From Gracilaria vermiculophylla (taxonomy: Eukaryota > Rhodophyta > Florideophyceae > Gracilariales > Gracilariaceae), in the NCBI GenBank assembly GCA_019155205.2, contig JAHNZQ020003146.1, forward strand, positions 1,066,343 to 1,123,708: 57,366 bases of DNA, written 5' to 3'. The position numbers and the translations under genes were made by a program. Positions 1 to 10,559 of this stretch are shown piece after piece; the stretch's first letter is position 1; each line of letters starts with the position of its first letter. The notes under the pieces were generated by a model that was not told where the DNA came from, made no database searches, and was given only the letters and a program-made list of their open reading frames with translations.

Positions 1-1479
1 GGTCATTCCGGTGTTCTGCCTGTAAGAGGTGAGCTCAGCCTCAGCATCGGCTATCACCTCGTCTGTGGCGTACCTTTTAAGGAGGAAATTGACTACCTCC
101 GGGTACGTCGTCAAGATCTCTGTTCCAGGATCATCCAGAATGGTGCTCTCTTCCGTGAGGCGCGGCTGCACCAGCGAGTGCAATTACCCTGTGAGGTAAA
201 ACTGAAAGCACCATACGGTGGCACCTTCATGGACACCATTGGTGTTACACGCCGAACGGAAGCGCGTGAGAAAATTCAACACCGAGATGGGGTCTTCGCC
301 TGAGAAGGAGTGCTTCTTCATTTGAATGTCCATACGGCGCTGCATCTTCGTGAGTCGTTTAGCGACCGACGCGTCGTACTGTGTGGAGCGGTCATTCAAC
401 CTGTAGGTGTCATAATCCACCACTTTGGCGAAGAGGTCGTTAGTTGGGACGATCTTCCTAAACCTTCTGCTTTTCTCCTTGGGAGGTATACTGTCCTCCG
501 AGCTGGAGCTGTTTACGGACTCGGAGTCTGAGCTTTTCTCTGGATTATTGTCTCGCTTTCTTCTTTTCTCCCTCCGTTTCTTTCTTCTTTTTTCCGTAAG
601 GTGGTCTGGGTTGCTGACGATACCCCCGACATCGCGATCCACCCGAGGAGTATCCTGTCCTTCTCTCCTTAGGCGGACTTCTTCGCGACCGGTATCCTGT
701 CCTCCTCCGCGGGGCGTCAGGTCCAGACGGTGCATAGAAATATTCCTGAGGTGGTCCCGTTTCCCTACGGCAGTATCCTTTCCTCCTCTGGCGTAGGGGG
801 TGGCAGTATCTTTTCCTTTTCTGCCCGGGGTCACCCTAGGTGTTGATAGAGGGAACCTCTCCTGTACGGATGAATAACGTTGAAGCGCCGCTGCGGGGAG
901 CAGCTGCGCGGTTTGGGAGCGAACCTCCGCATGGATAACATCTGAGATCACCTCAAGGAAGGGGTCGGAAGCCAGCAACAAATCCACAGCACGGTGAGCG
1001 CTCTCTGTTGCGATTTCCTCCACAAGGGCGTGGCGGCGTGCTCCGTAATGGGCTTCAACACCTGCAGGTATTCTTTCGACCAGCTCCTGTGAGAGCCAAT
1101 CCGTAGGGCGCGGGGCCAGGGACTCCAAGAGGGAGTTAGCCTCCGGGTGTTCCCGTCCCTGCAATTCCTGAGGTGGCGGCTGCGTTGCCGTGTGCGGTTC
1201 TTCAACCTCCACGTCGGCGTTCTCCAGGGGTGCTGCGGGGAATTCCGATTGCCTCCAGTCATGCATTCTCCTAAGGCGATTCCTGAAACGCTCCACAGAG
1301 GAGCCAGGATTCCGAAGAAGACTTTCAGGGTCCTCCAGTGTGGCGGCCATCTCCAGAGGAGCGCTGCGGTTTCTTCCCCCCCCCGAAGGAGCCGCTTGCT
1401 TGAGGATCCTGTAGGGGGGTTTCCATGAGATGTTCTGAGGGGTCCATAGAGGAGTAGGTCGGGGGTGATTTGCTTCCAC
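1..1479 (-). CDS. gag: Gag of element A, partial at the window edge
   Basis: A 431-codon frame runs 1479-184, then the homology continues in another frame to base 1. The N-terminal half has no family I recognise. It contains a DPESLLRNPGSS motif, then repeated G-x-D-T motifs spaced along a Gly/Arg-rich stretch, then a very basic Lys/Arg block and a Ser/Glu-rich run. The C-terminal part holds the retrotransposon Gag core, with SFSGEDPISVLNFLTRF and a following ACNTNGVHEGA motif. The frame ends at a stop just after FQFYLTG, where elements B and D read on, so this is a frameshifted copy. A run of C at 1376-1384 also shifts the N-terminus: sister D starts in another frame at the equivalent ATG. 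It would build the particle shell. Confidence 0.8.
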
Positions 1480-1583
1480 TTCCGGATCACTTTAAGGAAG
1501 AATTCCACTGTTGGCGGTTGGTCGTTGCAAACTAGAAACACGGTTCTGCTGCGACTTGTGCGAGTTCTTTAGGAACTGTGACC

Positions 1584-1601
1584 TTCTAAGTCAAGAGACC
1601 A
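1584..1601 (-). other. Primer-binding site of element A
   Basis: Two bases inside the LTR the minus strand reads TGGTCTCTTGACTTAGAA, beginning with TGG as expected for pairing with a tRNA CCA end. The TGGTCTC start is shared by B, D, E and H. I cannot name the tRNA. Confidence 0.65.
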
Positions 1602-1603
1602 GT

Positions 1604-2156
1604 TCTGGTACTGTCAGTCCTCCTGTCGAGATAGTAAAGCACAACGTCCGTTAGGAGTTTTTGGTGACTCCAAAGGCGCGTATTCCTAAAGGTGGTCTCC
1701 GGTATCCGCTGTCGCGAGCCGGGGGAATTCTGAAAGGGATCCGTAGACACCAAGCGGAGAGGGAGGTTCACTGGGCGGACAATGCTCCTACAGGCGCTCC
1801 TATGATGCGACCTGGGGATCGGCGGCTTAGAAACCTGCGTGAATAGACAAGAGACTCCAACCGGAAAATGTAGAAAAAGACTCAATGGTGCTTGTCTTTA
1901 CTTCCCCAGAGGTGGAGCTCAACCGGCAGCTTAAATATCAGGCCAGAAGCCCGCCTCGGCAGGTCGCACTACTGTGCTAATTACGTGCATAAAATATCTA
2001 AAATAAATAATAATTCTACCGTACCTTAAGGATACTGTAGCGCACGCGGGCAAGATTATGCACCACGTGGCCCAGCTAATAAATTACGAACCCTCCCTAG
2101 GAATATTATACCTTACGGCCAAACCACCGTATTGCCGTAAGAGCCACTGTACTACA
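1604..2156 (-). repeat. 5' LTR of element A (family 1)
   Basis: On the minus strand the LTR opens TGTAGTACAGTGG and closes GTACCAGA, a decayed form of the GTACCACA seen in the B and E copies. The expected inverted tips are thus TGTAGTAC/GTACCACA. It is 553 bp long and matches the LTRs at 2647, 13712, 14335, 16225, 21332 and 22054. An AT-rich TATTTAAG motif in its middle is a possible TATA element. Confidence 0.88.
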
Positions 2157-2641
2157 CCCGTCTCCATCTCTTTGTAACAATAAAAGTACCAGGACGAACT
2201 GTGCCCAAGGTTGAAATAAAGTACTTTCTGTCTCGATCCATCCACAATAAGGCCATCATGTCCCTATTAGGGACGCTTCCTTTTGAAACCATAGTTATGA
2301 AGTCCCCTCTGTTCCTTAAAATGATTTCAGATAAGTGTTTCATAGGAAATTCCTGAGATGCATTTTTGATTACTCCAGTAAATCTAAACCCTTTTTTCCA
2401 TGAATGCTCTAGCGGTGTTGCGGGATGAATAAAAAGAATCAGCGAGTACCAAACCAACCGATCTAAACCACGGTTGTACTGATCGGAGTAGAATGGCCAT
2501 CTTATGAGCATTATCGGAATCAAAATCCTGTTCCGGATTATTAGCACCCATATTGAGTTCAATATTCAGCATTATACACCTTCGTCCATAACAAAAAGCT
2601 CTCATTTCAAGACAGTTCCCAGGATTCCTATCCAATACTGT
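2157..2641 (-). pseudogene. piggyBac-type transposase (DDE_Tnp_1_7 family), third fragment
   Basis: Minus-strand reading gives ADSFYSS (the second catalytic Asp in this family), then RFTGVIKNASQEFPMKHLSE, RNRGDF and WMDRDRKYFIST, a diagnostic run of DDE_Tnp_1_7 proteins. A one-base slip in the A-run (T-run on the plus strand) near 2391-2399 splits it into two frames. Across the element-B insertion the frame joins exactly with the fragment at 14272-14334. The C-terminal third, including the third catalytic Asp, would lie beyond element A, left of the window. Function when intact: cut-and-paste DNA transposition. It is dead here. Confidence 0.85.
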
Positions 2642-2646
2642 ATAAT
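2642..2646. other. Target-site duplication of element B, left copy
   Basis: ATAAT directly outside the LTR tip TGTGGTAC. The matching copy is at 14267-14271. Confidence 0.85.
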
Positions 2647-3200
2647 TGTGGTACTGTCAGTTCTCCTTTGGAGGTTGTAGAGCACAACGTCCGTTAGGAG
2701 TTTTTGTTGACTACAAAGGGGCGTGTTCCTAGGGGTGGTCTCCGGTATTCGCTGTCGCGAGCCGGGGGAATTCTTAAAGAGGATCCGCAAACACCAAGCG
2801 GAGGGGGAGGTTTACTGGGCAGACAATGCTCCTACAGGCGCTGCTACGAGGCGACCTGGGAATTGGCGGCTTAGAAATTATGGGATGATCGACGCGAGTC
2901 TCCAACCGGAAAAGTAGATGAAGACTCAAGGGAGCTTGGTTTACTTTCTTTATAGGTAGAGCTCGACCGGCAAATTAAGTGTCAAGCCGGGAACCGGCCT
3001 CGGCAGATCTCATTACTGTAGTAACTACCCGCGCAGAGTAACTAAAGTAATTATAATTTCTACCGTCCCTTAGGAATATTGTAGCAAACGCGGGCGGAAT
3101 TATGCACCACTTGGGTCAATTAATAAAATACCAACCCTCCTTAAGAATATCAGGCCATAACGCCCCACCACCATATTTTCTTAGGAGCCACTGTACTACA
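2647..3200 (-). repeat. 3' LTR of element B (family 1)
   Basis: 554 bp. On the minus strand it opens TGTAGTACAGTGG and closes GTACCACA, a near-perfect inverted pair. It lies directly beside the polypurine tract at 3201-3213. Confidence 0.92.
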
Positions 3201-3213
3201 TCCCCCCCTTTCT
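3201..3213 (-). other. Polypurine tract of element B
   Basis: The minus strand reads AGAAAGGGGGGGA immediately upstream of the 3' LTR, the expected place for plus-strand DNA priming. Confidence 0.75.
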
Positions 3214-3289
3214 AAATTGCACCACGTCCTCGAGGTGCATCTTTCAATTCCTTGATCCCCGGGGTGGCTCCTATCGATGTTGATGCAAG

Positions 3290-3825
3290 CTCGGCCTCAG
3301 GCGATGTGACACATTCTCTCCTTCAGGGGTTCGTTCATACTTCCATACTCCTGCGCGGCGTACCACCACGGGCTTGTGTTTTATCCCTTGCGGTATTTGC
3401 AGGCCCTGGCCTTTCCTGACCCGGCTGCATCTCCTTGTTCTTGTCATAACCCGTCGGTGCTGCCGCACCAGTCGGCGGCATGAGCTTTCGCGCACTCAAG
3501 CGTCTCGTGCGCGGCGCAGGCGTAGGATCTCCGTGGCCGAAGCGTGGGTCGGTCCGGATTGGACACTGACTCCCTCAAAGCGCTTGACGCCCAGATTCCT
3601 TCACAGGTTCTCCTCTGGGGAACACCCGATTTATCGGGTCCGTTCGTTCCTTCTCCATGAGGGTGCATCGTCTCATACTCTTCTCGTCTGCACCCCCGTC
3701 GGCCTCCACTGGATATGAACGTACGCCTTGCCACGGTGCCCCATACCTCGCCTACCTGCGGTCGTTTGTTTTCTCTCCGAATTCCACGATAGCCGCTGGA
3801 CGCGGCTCCCTCCCCGGTCAGGCGT
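3290..3825 (+). pseudogene. Upstream segment of the antisense reading frame in element B
   Basis: The plus strand (antisense to gag-pol) holds broken frames that match element D at the protein level. Examples are DSLKALDAQIP followed by GTPDLSGPFVPSP near 3560-3650 (D: DTLKALDAPIP, GTPDSSRPFIASP) and GAPYLAYLRS with RGSLPGQ near 3740-3820 (D: GAPYLACLRS, RGSLPGQ). Element E has a weaker version (RYELDPCYGP) at 35785-36072. Frame changes separate the pieces, so either indels have occurred or this is a separate small antisense ORF ahead of the core frame. The function is unknown. Confidence 0.5.
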
Positions 3826-5802
3826 ATGACCGCGGGCCGCTCACCAAGCTGTGTCAGATTGTTCTCCACAGGTGCTACAACGCGTGCGGTCGCCATTCAT
3901 TTAGCTCCCGACACCTTCGGCATTTCTTCTCCAACTCCCGCGCCTAGGTCTCCATCCAATTTTGAGGTGTATCACAACTCGACTGGTGCACCATTCCGCC
4001 CAGGGAAGCAGTTCGACCATCGTGCCACACGGATCTTCGTTCCATTCCACGACAGGCGCATAAGCCTTCCGTGCCCCGTGGAGGACCACATCCATCACTT
4101 CGGACTGTTCCTCCAAGCGATGCGATTCCGCGCCGTACCGGAGTTTGTGTTGAGCGACCAGAAGTGAAACCGTGTGCACGCCTATCGCGCTCACTGGCTC
4201 CACACTCCGGTGCATGGTGACAACGCTCCAACCTCGGTAGGACACTGCGATACTCCTCATTTGAGGTGCGCCGAGGAACGCGAGGTCCAGGCGTGACTCC
4301 AGGTACTCCTGCACTAGGAGACCTCGCACCAAAGAACGGGGCGACCCGGAACCATTGCTGATGGATGTTCGGCCCTCGCGGTGTTGCCCTTCGATCCCCC
4401 CCACGATCACCTCTACTGGCTCAACCAAAATCGTTGGGGGACGCACCTTGCGGATAAGACCAGAGTACATATCGCCTTCGGGTACTACTATGGTGGGCAT
4501 AACACTGTATTCCACGAGATGCCTCCCAGGCAACGTCTGAAGTACTACCTCAAGGTGAACGACTCTTGAAGGGACCATTGGGTCTCCCCGCACCTCTGCG
4601 TAGCAACACCCGTCATGTTTGCGTACCACACCACAGAGGTTCTAGATCCACATGACTCCCTAGCGCGGTTTGTCATGTTGGTCGCCTCGACGGAGTTCGC
4701 GGTTGGCACCCTTATGGCGTATCTCAAAGCAGCCGACGAAGACGTAACCTCCTATACCCGATGCCGTGACGGCCATCTCTCCCGATACTCTTCGTATCCG
4801 CCGAACGCCGGGTGTTTGCTCCCCTTGTCGGCGTCCATCATACGGGTCCTGCGCTCTTTTGGCATCCAAAACCCAGTTAAGGGCACCACATGGAGTGAGT
4901 CCAAAGCGAAGAGGCTGTTGGATTACAACCTCCAGGTGGCGTGGAATAACACGCGGGGTTTCCTCTGGTACGACTACGGCGAGGACAGGTTCCACCCCAT
5001 TATGAGGAGTCCGAACGGAGACGATGACGGGCGAGCATACCCTGCCTTTCCCCATCTGGCGCCATCTCGGGTTCCTCAGGTGCCACGGCTTCGAGTATCC
5101 AACTACGACCCTTTGATTGAGAGTCTGGCGTTCGATGCACCCCGTCGGTTACCGGTTCCGTCCAAGGATATGGGCGCACCTTCTGAGGTGATAACTCCGC
5201 GGCCTGCCGCAGTGTCGAGTGGTCCCGCAATGGTAGCCGCTATGTCTCCTATGGAAGAGAATGAGATTGCTCCCGTCCTGGTACTTTTGGCCCCAGTGGT
5301 GCAGTTCCGATTGCGGAGCGCCCCTGCGCCTGTTCTTCAGCCTCACCTGCGAAGCGTCCCAGTTCCCGCACCGCCGTCACCTCCGGTGTCATGGACTCCG
5401 TCCTTCGCTCTGCTGACCTTTACGGCGGAGCATCCGGAGTCCCGTCTGGAAGCCCTTGTCCCAGATGGTCCACCGTTCGTGTCTCCTTCCGTGGCTGTTG
5501 TTGCACCCTCAACGGAGGTGGTCGCTTCGGGTACACCGTTGGGCGGACTATCCTCTGGGGCTCTGGGTGCTATATTCCAGGATTTGGTGCAGGCGTGCCT
5601 GGTGACGGGCCGTTCTGCTCCGGCTTTTCCTGTAGAGGCCCTGCGCGAGACGCGTGCCTGAGTCATAGAACTTCGTAAGGCCCGGGCGGATCGAGCCTCG
5701 ATGGCGTCCATCAAGGAAAGCCTGTTGGAGTTCTTCGAGAGCCAAGCGCTCACGGCAAAAGCTCGCCTCGAAGCGGAGTATACGACGCGATTCGTTTACC
5801 TG
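3826..5802 (+). pseudogene. Antisense ORF (aORF) core of element B, unknown protein
   Basis: One reading frame stays in phase over about 1.98 kb opposite to gag-pol. Only in-frame stops break it, at 4165, 4294, 4315, 4567 and 5659. The longest clean stretch is 4615-5661 (348 codons). At 4567 and 5659 sister copies read Trp (TGG to TGA), and at 4294 the sister reads Arg. Conserved blocks in order are: STGAP with VPFHDRR (about 3970-4060), RAHWLH with VHGD (4185-4215), WLNQNRWGTHLAD and YYYGGHNTVFHE (4420-4520), RLKYYLKVNDS, LDPHDSLARF with STEFAVGTLMAYL (4640-4730), a long Pro/Ala/Val-rich tract (5130-5560) and a charged, helical C-terminus with SQALTAKARLEAEY. I see no known domain, signal peptide or membrane segment. 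Transcription would have to start in or near the 3' LTR. Confidence 0.7.
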
Positions 5803-6153
5803 TAGGTGAGAGAACCCTGGTGATGGAATTTAGGTCCCGGAAGCGGCGGAATAAATAGACCCTTCGATTGGAGCGGCGGCTCAGCGAACTGTACGTGCAA
5901 TATGAATGGGCCGTGCCCGCGCGCTCAGCGACACGAAGAGCAGCCACAAGAACGTGCGAAAAGCGAGCAAAGGAGCCCTGGAGGCGAAGAAGAAAACTCC
6001 AGGTGGGAGATAAACAGCGGAGACGAAAAACAACTTCGGTTTAGGGCCGCCTCTCACTTTCCAAAAGGAAAGCGTTTATGTGGAGAGGCGTTTACGCACT
6101 AGATTGGCGTCATAATGCGTAAAAGAGTTCTCCAGGATGTGTTCCGGAGGTTC
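5803..6153 (+). other. Tail between antisense ORF and chromodomain
   Basis: After the in-frame TAG at 5800-5802 the plus strand still resembles element D in a shifted frame (EWAVPARSATRRAA at about 5905-5945, against AVPASSATRSAA in D), with many Arg and Lys codons. This may be the original C-terminus or simply shared DNA. No separate gene is visible. Confidence 0.35.
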
Positions 6154-6632
6154 TTACGTTTCTTCCTTTGAGACGTACCTATTCCAGCGTACACGGTACA
6201 GTATTCTTTTGGGGGTTTGTCGGTGGCAGAAGATATGGGCCACCGCGTAGAGGATATCACCTTCAGGGATCATGATAATGTCTGGAGCCTCCAACAATGG
6301 TTCATCGAGAGGGATGATGAGATTTCCAGTATCCAGCTTTATTGCCATTCCTGAGGTGGTCGGATGAAGAATTTCCGCTTGTAGTCTCTGAGGTGGTGTG
6401 CCGGGAATTCCTGAAGGGCTGGGCATCGGGACTTTCGTCACCCTATAACTTGAGACGACGTCTCCGAGCCCGTTTATCTCACTGGCGACAGTGTCCCTAT
6501 AGGTGCCCAGGACTTTCTAAGGCTCTGAGGAGGTCGGCGCTAGCTCGCGCGTGACGTCCGGTGGTTCGTCGGATGTTTCCCCAGGTTTGACGATAAAAAC
6601 TTTGTCGCCTTCCTTCAGGTGAGGGCCTTTCT
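6130..6632 (-). pseudogene. pol: Integrase C-terminal region and chromodomain of element B
   Basis: An open stretch (6441-6154) reads GDILYAVAHIFCHRQ, then ILYRVRWNRYVSKEET and, past a stop, EPPEHI. This matches the chromodomain pattern of a hydrophobic strand, then V-R-W-x-x-Y, then W/T-E-P-x-x-x-I. It sits at the end of integrase as in chromoviruses, where it is thought to direct insertion to marked chromatin. The segment from 6632 to 6442 holds the decayed GPY/F-type part of integrase (HLKEGDKVF-like) in broken frames. Elements D, E and perhaps H have the equivalent. Confidence 0.75.
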
Positions 6633-7594
6633 TCACCTTCCGATCGAGGTCCTGTTTATATCTCCTCTGCGAGGCGTTGAGTCTCTCTGCTTTGCAAGGG
6701 AGAGTGCGTTCTCATACCGCCCTAGGATGCGGCGTTTTGCTTGCGCCGCCGTGGGTGCCTGTGGCCCATCTGCCGTGTGCACCGTGGCGCGTGCCGCGAT
6801 GACGGCACTTGGCGGAATGCGCGAGAGCACCAGCTTGAAAGAAGCGGTCCCTGTGGAGCGATGCACCTGCAGGTTGTATGTATACGTGAGGCAGCCCACA
6901 TATGCGTCCCAATCCTTCTGGTGGTCCGCCACGTACTGCTTCAGCCTCGAGACGATGGTCTCATTGAATCTCTCCGCTTGTCAGCTGGTCTGGAGTGATA
7001 GGCAATTGTAAACAACGGATTTATCCCCAGAATTCCGGAGACGGCACTGAAGAGCTTTGCCGCAAACTAGGGGCCATTTTCCGTGAAGAGGTACTACGAT
7101 ATCTTACATCGGTAAACCCAGTGCTCCGGAAAGGCATCGGAAATCACTGCTGCAGTGTTGCTCCGGAGGGGGATGGCACGCGTGATCTTCAAGAAACGAT
7201 CAGTGATCACGAGGATAAATCCGTGGCCTCGCCCAGTATTGGGAAGAGGGCCCAAGATATCCATGGCTACGAACTTCAAAGGTCCTAAAAACGGGAACAG
7301 AGTGAGCGGCGTCCGGTGTTTCCGTATAATTCCCCTAGCGGTGGGGCAGGAATAGCAATTCGCTACCGTTTGGATGGAGTTATTGGCCATGTTCGGCCAG
7401 TAGAACTCCCTCCGCATGGTGAAATACATCCGCGATAAACCGGGGTGCCCGGTGAGGCGAAGATATTGCCGGAGATACAGCACCCTCGCCCGTAGTTTCG
7501 TCGGGACAACCTTTTGGAGCGCTTCATCCACGGGGGCGTGGCATACAAGTACGCCGTCCCGGTCAACATCGAATGACGATGTTATACTCCCCAC
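6633..7594 (-). pseudogene. pol: Integrase of element B, zinc-binding and catalytic core
   Basis: 7594-7094 is one 166-codon frame. It holds LRARVLYLRQYLRLTGHPG, REFYWPNMANN and CYSC (the Cys pair of the HHCC finger, with one His poorly kept), then FVAMDILGPLP with the first catalytic Asp and VITDRFLKITRAIPLRS. The second catalytic motif, LTDNGPQF in sister D, reads FTENGP followed by a stop, so Asp is changed to Glu. The Glu of the triad survives in an ERFNETI motif past a frameshift. 6932-6633 is the C-terminal part of the core. This copy cannot make active integrase. Confidence 0.82.
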
Positions 7595-7967
7595 AGTGGG
7601 GAGGCACTCTTTGCAGTACGCATCCGTAATCTGCTCCTTCAGTCACTCCGCTACGGTGATAGGGAGAACTTCTTTCTCCTTTTCAACAAGAGCCATCATC
7701 TCAGGGAGTCCACTGTATTTTCCTCCCGGTTCACAGCATTCCAAACATTCTCCATCGGATCCTTCTTTCCCGTTGGCGTTCTGGATGACCAGAAACGGGA
7801 TGTTGTCCTCCAAGGGTGTTTTATCTTTGCCCTAGGTGGAGATTAGCGAGAACGCATCCGCTTCTTGGTGTTTCATGCCAGGGTGGTGGACGATGTCCAA
7901 CTCGAACTCCAGCAGGTGTAACCTCCACCTCTCCAGGCGACCGGAAGCATCTGTCAAGGACAGTATC
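7595..7967 (-). pseudogene. pol: RNase H end and pol linker of element B
   Basis: The minus strand from 7967 continues RNase H after the insert. It reads LTDASGRLERWRL, then a HHPGMKHQEADAFS motif, the usual end of the Ty3/gypsy RNase H (H-x-x-G-x-x-N-x-x-A-D-x-x-S type, with N replaced). The rest is the linker to integrase. Confidence 0.7.
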
Positions 7968-9029
7968 GGTGGGCGCCATCAAGAGACGGTGACGCAGGGG
8001 GCTAGAAACGTGTAATAATGAAAGCCAAAAGGGTGCTCTTCGTAGCTAGAAGCCCCAAAACAAGTTGAAAACAGTGGGATCAAAGAATTAAACCCACTCG
8101 ATGAAACAAAATATCACTGGGGAGAGCAAGAGGCTCGATTCTCATATAAAACATCTAAACTTCTTGTTGAAACGGCGCGCAACCCAAGAATTATGTCAAG
8201 GATCACTAAGGGTCAGAACCTCGGCTTCCGGTCAGACACTCCGGATGTGAAGTGGATTCTGCAGCCTATCTACCTCTGCACTAACTAGAAGCAGGCGCAT
8301 ACAATCCTTACAGGGCTTCCCGATGAGAGCTACTAACAGCGAGATATGCTTTCACTCTTTATCCAAGTTGGCTCTTTGCAGGAAAGGTTGCACGGCACGT
8401 CGCCTGCGGATAGCTTCCCGTCCAGTACTTCCGTCCGGAAATCACCAGGTCTTTCGACCGACACCGTTATCCGAGCAAAGCTCCGGTGGGGCTCACAGAC
8501 GACAAAAACACCTTAGGTACAAACTATCTGTCTCCCGTCCACGCCTGAGGCGCTTCAACCGGTCTTGGCGACGGTATTTACCCACCGTATTGGACAACTA
8601 GCGGCAAACGCCTCACTAGAAGCCCTTTATCCAGCGGCGAACGCCTCACTGGTTGTTGATGATAGGTGAAGTGGCTGAAGGTTGATAGCGGGTGGGGCTT
8701 AGATGTTAGTCGATTGTTGAGGTGAGTTCAGGGCGAGTTATGAAGCTCAAACCCTCTTTTTATAGTGTCTAGAGGCACTACAAACGGGCCAAATACGCAT
8801 TTCTGCTTGCTAGTTACTCCCGTGTGATTCTAGGTTACTCCATTGGCTTCTAGAGACCTCCAGAGCTGCACACTAACCAATAATAAAGCGAAAATTTGCG
8901 CCAGCATCACGTAAATACTGTAGTCTTTGCTGGGCCAACAAAGCTTGCAGTGTGCTAGACAACACTGGAACATTCTACACGTGTGTTCCAGCAATGTCTG
9001 GCACATTTTGCAACATTCGCGACCGACGA
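7968..9029. mobile_element. Unclassified 1.06-kb insertion in RNase H of element B
   Basis: Comparison with element E shows that RNase H is continuous there (TGGATACTGTC) but is split here, with TATC on both sides (7964-7967 and 9030-9033; 5 bp with one mismatch if GTATC/ATATC). The insert has no convincing protein frame. It contains two copies of a GCGGCRAACGCCTCACT motif (about 8602 and 8634), a TTTTTATAGTG stretch and an 8-bp-stem hairpin (8965-8991). It could be a solo LTR of an unrelated family or a non-autonomous DNA element. The ends show no clear TG...CA. Confidence 0.5.
8965..8991. repeat. Perfect short hairpin in the unclassified insertion
   Basis: CTGGAACA and TGTTCCAG are exact inverted copies with an 11-base loop near the right end of the insertion. 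Confidence 0.6.
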
Positions 9030-10553
9030 TATCCACTTCAGTGGTACGTGGTCCTTCCTCAAGGTGAAGCGCGCGTCTTCCAGGTATGGGCGTGAAAGCA
9101 AAACCGCCCACACGATGGCGAGACACTCGCGCTCCGAAGTGGAATAATTCCGTTCCGTAGGGGTGAGGCTGCGACTCCAATACCCGATGGGTTGAAGTCC
9201 ACCTTCAGGTTGATACTGTAGAAGGGCACATCCGACCTGGTATTTACAGGCGTCAGTGTCCAGCACCATTCCGCCGTGCCACTTCGGAAGTACCAAGATC
9301 GGAGGTTCTATTTGTCTCCTCTTCAGGGTGTCGAAGGCTTCAAACTCTTCATCCGTCAGGAGAGCCAATGGCGTCGGTTTTTCCTTCTCCAGGAGGCGAT
9401 TTAATGGCACCACGATACTGGAGAAATTCGGTACAAACCTCCGGAAGACATTACACAAACCCAGGGAGGAGTGGAGCTCCATCTGATTCGTGGGTGGGTG
9501 ATCTTCCCTGATGGCGTCATGAGTTTTTTTGAAAACCTGTAGGCGGCCCGGGAGCACAACGCGCCTCAGGTAATGCACTAAAGACTTGAAAAAGAAATAT
9601 TTCTCCAGCTTCAAGGTGAGTCCATCATCCTTTAGGAGTCGTAGTACGTCCATCACATGCATGAAGTGCTCATCCAAGCTGCGGGAGTATATGATGACAT
9701 CATCAATATACACCAAGGCGTACTGCCACTTCAACTGTGACAGGATTATTTCCACCGCTCGTTAGAACGTAGCAGGTGCATTCTTCGATCCAAATGGCAT
9801 CCCTGGGAATGTGAAAATGCCACAGTGCGAGGTGAAAGTTGTCTTATCCTTATCAGAGCCGTCCATCTCATTCTGCCAGTAGCCGTTGTTGGCTTCCAGC
9901 GTGGAGAAAACCGATGAAGTACTTAAGGAGTCGATATATGCCTCCATAATGGGTATCGCGTACGAATCGCCTACCGTCACCTCGTTGAGGCGCCTGTTGT
10001 CAATACAGAACCTCAAGGAGCCATCTTTCTTCTTCATAAACGCACTTCGGGAGGCCCATTCGGAATTCGAAGGCTCGATGACGCCCTTCTCCAGCATTCG
10101 GTGGACTTCATCACGTTTGAAATCGCGCGCATTGGGTCCGGCCCTATTGGGAAGTTGATGTACCCGTTTCGCATTAGGTGTGAGGTGGATCCTGTGAATG
10201 GCCAGGCTGACCTGATCCAGGCCACTAGACCACATGTCTTCAAACGTGGAGAGCATATCTACTATTCTATGGCGGTACCATTCGAAATCCTCGCCAACTT
10301 GGAGCATCTCCTGCCAGGTGACATGATTCTCTTTCTCTGGAGCCGTTGAAGTCGCTTCACTCTCCATGGTGGCGAATGAATTGCAGTCCATGAGATCTTC
10401 CACTCGAGGAAAATGAGCCTGTCGTACAGAGGTGGGTAGTGCCAATCCAACGACAGTTTCTTTCTGGAGCCGTAACGGTGACTCCTTCAGGTTGGCGAGC
10501 ACAACCCTGAAGGTAATGTTTGGTACTATTTCCACCACACCATTCGCCATCAT
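9030..10553 (-). pseudogene. pol: Reverse transcriptase and RNase H (first part) of element B
   Basis: Two long frames, 10553-9762 (263 codons) and 9755 downwards, are split by one TAA (9764-9762). At that place sister E reads CAA, giving ATFQRAV. RT motifs in order are EVHRMLEKGVIEPSNSEWAS, KKDGSLRFCIDNRRLNEVT, GIFTFPGMPFGSKNAPATF and the catalytic YIDDVIIYSRS (about 9690-9720), then LGLCNVFRRFVPNFS. RNase H follows (LDTDACKYQVGCALLQ, IGYWSRSLTPTERNYSTSERECLAI) until the foreign insert at 9029. Apart from single lesions the protein is well preserved. It makes the DNA copy from element RNA. Confidence 0.88.
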
Positions 10554-10559
10554 AGAGTG

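Larger units (their letters stand above)
1..2156 (-). mobile_element. Element A: family-1 Ty3/gypsy LTR retrotransposon, 5' part only
   Basis: Read on the minus strand, the order is a 553-bp LTR (2156 to 1604), a tRNA primer-binding site and a gag gene that runs out of the window at base 1. It was inserted into the piggyBac-type gene, which stops abruptly at 2157. Protease, pol and the 3' LTR must lie to the left of the window, if they exist. The LTR is about 96% identical by eye to the 5' LTR of element D, which lies in the opposite orientation, so A and the left end of D are recent sisters. The second target-site copy cannot be seen. Confidence 0.85.

Noticed and set aside
3901..4629. 242-codon minus-strand frame in the tail of element B as a sense gene
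   Set aside because: The matching stretch in E is less conserved on this strand than on the other. It is most likely the shadow of the antisense ORF.
4615..4740. SET-domain likeness of the antisense ORF block with DSLARF...STEFAVGTL
   Set aside because: The pattern is only loosely like the SET R-F-I-N-H motif, key residues are missing and the flanks do not fit. Left as unknown.
5780..5850. Short intron at the end of the antisense ORF (AGGTGAGAG...TTTAG)
   Set aside because: It would be only about 28 bases and is not kept in D or E. Point mutations and a frameshift explain the break better.
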